From: Promethearchaeota archaeon
Lineage (GTDB): Archaea > Asgardarchaeota > Lokiarchaeia > Sigyniarchaeales > SOKP01
Direction of reading: 5' to 3'
NCBI GenBank assembly: GCA_004524385.1
Contig: SDNM01000089.1
Coordinates: 1-6,515, forward strand
DNA: 6,515 bases
The first letter of the stretch is position 1; the number at the start of each line of letters is the position of its first letter. The translations under genes and the position numbers were made by a program. The notes below the pieces were generated by a model, which did no database searches, was not told the DNA's origin, and saw only the letters and a list, made by a program, of their open reading frames with translations. This document shows, piece after piece, positions 4,875 through 6,515 of this stretch.

Positions 4875-5945
4875 TTACAGAATAGAAACAATATACCAAG
4901 TAAGGAGCATTGTGCCTATTCCCAGAAAAATAGATATTGGTAGTCCTGGTAAGATTTTATTTTTTTTTAATCCTTGAATTGTAATTCCAGTTCCGATCAT
5001 TATAGCTATGGCGGTTAAAATCATTACTATTAAACTGCCAGTTATTATTAATGCAGCTGAAGTTAACATGCTATAAAAAGCTAAGTCACCAATTCCAATT
5101 TCTAATTTTGAAGTATCATATATAGCTTCACCACTCTCAAGTTTCTTTGATAATTCCTCTTCTGATAATTCTTTCTCAGTAGTATTTTGGGATGCAATAT
5201 CGATCATTTGTTTTATTGGCCCGCTTTTAGCTTTTACAGCAAAAATATCCCATATCGAGAATCCAATTAATATAGCCAAAGTGGTCCAAAGTGGCATGAT
5301 GACTCCAAACATAGCTCCAACTAAAAAACTTACGTATAAAACAAAGAAATTTTTAGTTAAATAAGATTTAGTAGTAAAATACTTATAAAGCATAATAATT
5401 ATAAAAGCTCCAGAACCGAATAAAATAATATAACTAACAATGATATAATATATAAAAACGATTTCAGTATTCGGCAAATTATAGAAAATAATATATGTTA
5501 TAACTTCAGCAAAAAAATAAGTTAAAATAAATCCAAGAAATCCAAATGAAAAACCAAAAACAAATTTTAGAACACCTATTCCGAACTTTTTAACTAAGAA
5601 AATTATAATGAAAGAAGATAATGCTGCAATCAAAACAAAGATTATTCCATTTATTAGGCCAGCAGTTAACCCATATTCTTCTTCTGAAATATAGCCGCCT
5701 TCTACTTGGACACCTGCTAATACATAAGTAGCATAAGCTAAAAACCCCGCACATATAACAGCTATAATTATAGGGATTGGATATAAATTGCGAGAAATCC
5801 TGAAAGTTGGAAAAAAATGAGGAATGAAATCCTTATCGATTAATTCTCTTTCTGATTGTTTTTCAGCTAGGGTATTTTTTAATTTTTCTCGTTCAGCTTC
5901 TACTTCAATTGAATAATCATTTGTATCTTCTGGGTTATCTGACAT
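4875..5945 (-). CDS. Presenilin/signal-peptide-peptidase-type intramembrane aspartyl protease (PSH, family A22/A24-like)
   Basis: This 356-residue membrane protein has the three hallmarks of the presenilin fold. WD at 232-233 in helix 6 (IGFSIWDIFAVK) supplies the first catalytic aspartate, D233. GIGD at 284-287 in helix 7 (GIGDLAFYSML) supplies the second, D287. PGLP at 333-336, before helix 9, corresponds to the PAL/PALP active-site motif. About nine helices are visible: near 55-77, 94-118, 124-153, 163-187, 199-215, 218-238, 283-302, 304-325 and 332-355. A charged, acidic N-terminus of about 40 residues and a hydrophilic loop (239-280) between helices 6 and 7 match presenilin topology. It should cleave other proteins' helices within the membrane; substrates are unknown. 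Two motifs differ: the usual YD is WD, and PALP is PGLP. The first methionine (5943-5945) has a TATA box 27.5 bases upstream and no Shine-Dalgarno sequence. The neighbouring genes give no substrate clue. Confidence 0.9.
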   Translation of the reverse strand: MSDNPEDTNDYSIEVEAEREKLKNTLAEKQSERELIDKDFIPHFFPTFRISRNLYPIPIIIAVICAGFLAYATYVLAGVQVEGGYISEEEYGLTAGLINGIIFVLIAALSSFIIIFLVKKFGIGVLKFVFGFSFGFLGFILTYFFAEVITYIIFYNLPNTEIVFIYYIIVSYIILFGSGAFIIIMLYKYFTTKSYLTKNFFVLYVSFLVGAMFGVIMPLWTTLAILIGFSIWDIFAVKAKSGPIKQMIDIASQNTTEKELSEEELSKKLESGEAIYDTSKLEIGIGDLAFYSMLTSAALIITGSLIVMILTAIAIMIGTGITIQGLKKNKILPGLPISIFLGIGTMLLTWYIVSIL

Positions 5946-5969
5946 AATGATAAAAAAGTTTGTTTAAAT

Positions 5970-5975
5970 TTTATA
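5970..5975 (-). promoter_or_regulatory. TATA box of the presenilin-type protease gene
   Basis: Minus-strand TATAAA (in TTCATATAAAATTTAAAC) is centred about 27.5 bases before the ATG at 5945. This is the ideal archaeal spacing for transcription starting on or next to the A of the ATG, so the mRNA should be leaderless. Confidence 0.6.
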
Positions 5976-6033
5976 TGAATTAATTTATTATATCTTTAAT
6001 GACTTAAAAAGTATGAAATATTGAACTAAAACT

Positions 6034-6055
6034 AATTAAAATTTAAGAAAAGAAA
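6034..6055 (-). terminator. Possible T-rich terminator of the glycosyltransferase gene
   Basis: About 20 bases after the glycosyltransferase stop codon, the minus strand reads a pyrimidine-rich stretch with the runs TTT, TTTT and TTTT. It is weaker than the terminator at 2102-2141 and is called mainly from position. Confidence 0.3.
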
Positions 6056-6075
6056 TATATTAACCTCTAAGAAAA

Positions 6076-6515
6076 TCAGAAATTCACTCTAGGTAGGTGT
6101 TTTACAAATTCTTTCACTAATTCTACTCGATGTTTTCTTTCTTTATTATAATATCTAAGCGGATACAACTCGTCAATTGTAAATTTATACAGTTTAATCC
6201 ATGTTTCAGCAATTTTACTAACTCTATAATTTTCAGCGATTCTTTTTGCGTTTTTACCAAACTCTGCCCTAAGATCGTCGTCTTTAAACAATTTTATAAC
6301 ATAATCAGCGAACTCATCTAAATCATCCGCAAGATATCCCGTTTGTCCGTGTCTTATAACATCACTAATACCATATCCGTTAGCACCTACACTTGGAGTA
6401 CCTTGTGCCATTGCCTCTATCAATACAAGTCCTTCTGCTTCAACCCAAGACCATAAACAGGTAAGATCGGCAGTGTTAAATAACTTTAATAAATCATTAA
6501 AGGGCACTCTTCCAG
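6076..6515 (-). CDS. GT-B glycosyltransferase (GT4/group 1 family), C-terminal part (runs off right edge)
   Basis: About 146 codons of the C-terminal, nucleotide-sugar-binding half of a group 1 glycosyltransferase are present; the N-terminal acceptor domain lies beyond the window. Numbering from the valine codon at 6505-6507, the E-x7-E motif of the GT4 family is E23 to E31 (in EAEGLVLIE), followed by AMAQGTPSVG. These residues contact the donor sugar nucleotide. Typical GT4 features follow: GISDVIRHGQTGYLADD (46-62) and a terminal helix region (AKRIAENY...W), then a basic tail. The GTG at 6505-6507 should not be taken as the start, because the frame stays open to the window edge and the preceding residues (G-R before VPFNDLLKLFNTAD) are part of the conserved family sequence. 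The likely role is glycosylation of lipids, proteins or surface polysaccharide. Donor and acceptor cannot be told. Confidence 0.9.
   Translation of the reverse strand, partial: GRVPFNDLLKLFNTADLTCLWSWVEAEGLVLIEAMAQGTPSVGANGYGISDVIRHGQTGYLADDLDEFADYVIKLFKDDDLRAEFGKNAKRIAENYRVSKIAETWIKLYKFTIDELYPLRYYNKERKHRVELVKEFVKHLPRVNF

Noticed and set aside
6130..6321. Plus-strand open frame of 63 codons
   Set aside because: It is antisense to the glycosyltransferase C-terminal domain, with no start signal or family resemblance.
6505..6507. GTG as start codon of the glycosyltransferase
   Set aside because: The frame continues upstream to the window edge, and the residues before it belong to the family's conserved segment, so this is an internal valine of a truncated gene.

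Overview
The window is AT-rich, archaeal-looking DNA. The best fit is an Asgard (Lokiarchaeia-like) archaeon. This rests on the combination of a Rab/Ras-type small GTPase without a lipidation tail, a presenilin-type intramembrane aspartyl protease, an XPD/RTEL1-type iron-sulphur helicase and an FrhB-type F420 oxidoreductase subunit. Promoter architecture is also archaeal, with A/T boxes about 24-32 bases before start codons and mostly no Shine-Dalgarno sequence. The lineage is inferred from gene content; no marker gene is present.

Layout. Bases 1-579 (minus) hold the N-terminal 193 codons of an XPD/RTEL1-like superfamily 2 helicase that runs off the left edge. A 76-base divergent promoter region separates it from a plus-strand pair: an unrecognised six-helix membrane protein (656-1534), then, 18 bases later and behind a good Shine-Dalgarno sequence, a Rab-like small GTPase (1553-2083). 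This pair converges on a minus-strand FrhB-type iron-sulphur flavoprotein (2149-3087), with T-rich termination signals for both strands in the 65-base gap. All remaining genes are on the minus strand. In transcription order from the right edge they are: the C-terminal part of a GT-B glycosyltransferase (6076-6515), a presenilin-family protease (4875-5945), a 3-hydroxyacyl-CoA dehydrogenase (3647-4837), a small winged-helix DNA-binding protein with a TTG start (3324-3605), and the FrhB-type gene.

No metabolic operon is evident. The minus-strand genes mostly carry their own TATA-like boxes and look like separately transcribed, leaderless or nearly leaderless units. The only convincing operon is the membrane protein plus GTPase, which suggests a membrane-associated GTPase module. 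The most striking non-coding element is a perfect 18-base palindrome (3153-3170) in the 236-base gap upstream of the FrhB-type gene and downstream of the winged-helix gene; it looks like a dimeric regulator's operator. No RNA genes, CRISPR arrays, insertion sequences or origins were found.
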